The translations under genes were made by a program, and so were the position numbers. Shown piece after piece: positions 7,272-7,829 of a DNA stretch of 7,829 bases; positions within the stretch are counted from its first letter, which is position 1; each line of letters opens with the position of its first letter. Source of the stretch: JAHEYF01 sp045805185 (GTDB taxonomy: Bacteria > Bacteroidota > Bacteroidia > B-17B0 > Aurantibacillaceae); assembly GCA_045805185.1 (NCBI GenBank), contig JBJMLS010000317.1:1-7829 (forward strand). The letters run 5' to 3'. Under the pieces are notes generated by a model. That model saw only the letters and a list, made by a program, of their open reading frames with translations. It searched no databases and was not told the origin of the DNA.

Positions 7272-7574
7272 ACTTTTATATCTAACTGATAATTAGCTTT
7301 ATGAATTACCCTCTTTTTTGGTGCATACATTTCTACATACACTTGGGATACTCTGGATATATAGGCAATGAGGGATAGGTGGATTTGGGGTTATTAACAA
7401 CTCAATCTGTTCAGTAAAGCAAATCTAAGCATAAAATTCTTCCCAAAAAGCGAAAATACTTTTGTAAAGAGAATAGAACCTTTAATGATCCTTTCTGTCT
7501 TTCGCAGCTTTTTTTGTTCCTATTTGCCTTTAAATGATAGAACCCAAGCAGTAAATTCCTACAGGAGTTCCAAG
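7272..7574. other. Intergenic stretch with no convincing gene
   Basis: About 300 AT-rich bases lie between the terminator array and the insertion sequence. The only ATG frame noticed is 25 codons at 7301-7378 (beginning MNYPLFW), with no family resemblance. A TACTTTTG (7457-7464) matches the Bacteroidota -7 box on the plus strand but has no -33 partner at the right distance. I see no RNA gene, and no gene remnant that I recognise. Confidence 0.5.
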
Positions 7575-7829
7575 TGTAAGCCCCCCGAAAAATCAGACTG
7601 TATAGAAGTAGGCTAAAAAGCTTAATTTTAACTAACAGTCAACATGAAAAAATCAAGATTTACCGAGAGCCAGATTATCTCTGCACTAAAGGAACAGGCA
7701 GCTGGCAAATCCTCCACGGACATTTGCCGTGAGTTAGGGATCAACAAAAACACCCTTATCAACTGGAAGAAAAAGTACGGTGGTATGGAGGTTCAGCATC
7801 TTCGAAAGATGAAAGAGCTGGAAGAAGAG
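7575..7829 (+). mobile_element. Left end of an IS3-family insertion sequence, cut by window edge
   Basis: The terminal inverted repeat appears to start at 7575 with TGTAAGCCCCCCGAAAAATC. It has the TG end, C run and following A run seen at the ends of many IS3-family elements. OrfA starts 69 bases inside this end. The right end, orfB and the target duplication lie outside the window, so the exact boundary and completeness cannot be tested. The boundary is inferred from the terminal motif and from its distance to OrfA. Confidence 0.7.
7644..7829 (+). CDS. IS3-family transposase OrfA (DNA-binding subunit), partial
   Basis: The first 62 codons are present from ATG 7644, and the frame is open at the window edge. 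The protein starts MKKSRFTESQIISALKEQAA and has a helix-turn-helix at about 23-43 (DICRELGINKNTLINWKKKY). YGGMEVQHLRKMKELEEE (45-62) follows and marks the beginning of the leucine-zipper-like coiled coil. This layout, including the YGGM followed by a leucine- and lysine-rich helix, is typical of IS3-family OrfA proteins. My impression is that it is of the IS407 or IS51 kind, but the subgroup is uncertain. OrfA binds the element ends. In this family a programmed -1 frameshift usually joins it to the OrfB catalytic domain, which would lie beyond 7829. Whether the element is intact is unknown. Confidence 0.92.
   Translation, partial: MKKSRFTESQIISALKEQAAGKSSTDICRELGINKNTLINWKKKYGGMEVQHLRKMKELEEE

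Noticed and set aside
7160..7342. 60-residue minus-strand reading frame across the repeat array
   Set aside because: It runs antisense through two of the terminators and the repeated hairpin, has no recognisable domain, and its first half is arbitrary intergenic DNA. It is probably not a gene.
7301..7378. 25-codon ATG frame after the last terminator
   Set aside because: It is too short, has an odd composition rich in aromatic residues, and has no family resemblance and no start signal.
7420..7464. TAGATTTG on the minus strand (7427-7420) and TACTTTTG on the plus strand (7457-7464)
   Set aside because: Both match the Bacteroidota -7 box, but the -33 partner is missing or too close, and neither points at a nearby gene in a convincing way. 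Such boxes are expected by chance in AT-rich DNA.

Overview
The window looks like chromosomal DNA of a member of the Bacteroidota. The evidence is a DUF4834-type small membrane protein, a YfhO-type membrane protein and a CarB of the short type ending in 'YSERNLYLS'. In addition there are no Shine-Dalgarno-like sequences before the starts, there is a candidate TAnnTTTG promoter box, and the base composition is moderately AT-rich. I cannot name the genus.

Left part (1-5028, minus strand): three genes read leftward in the order carB, a DUF4834-like gene, and a YfhO-like membrane protein cut by the window edge. The gaps are 50 and 68 bases and I see no terminator between them, so they may form one transcript. 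CarB makes carbamoyl phosphate for pyrimidines and arginine. The YfhO-type protein probably acts on cell-envelope glycans. The carbamoyl-phosphate glutaminase subunit gene (carA) is not next to carB. CarB has both ATP-grasp halves but lacks the C-terminal allosteric domain.

Middle (5029-5359): a divergent intergenic region with a candidate carB promoter, a weaker candidate promoter for the rightward gene, and an 8-bp inverted repeat.

Right part (5360-7271, plus strand): a cytoplasmic signalling protein made of six 40-residue TPR repeats, a coiled-coil linker and an intact SpoIIE/PP2C serine phosphatase domain. It has no in-frame ATG near its beginning, and its first helix seems to start before the first usable TTG codon. 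Its last seven codons, including the stop, lie inside a hairpin. That hairpin and the following terminator are repeated three times in tandem with an 80-base period. This array is the most unusual structure in the window.

End (7272-7829): about 300 bases with no convincing gene, then the left end of an IS3-family insertion sequence with the first 62 codons of its OrfA, cut by the window edge. I found no clear evidence of a new defence or mobile system. The items worth a second look are the hairpin-terminator triplication and the start of the phosphatase gene.
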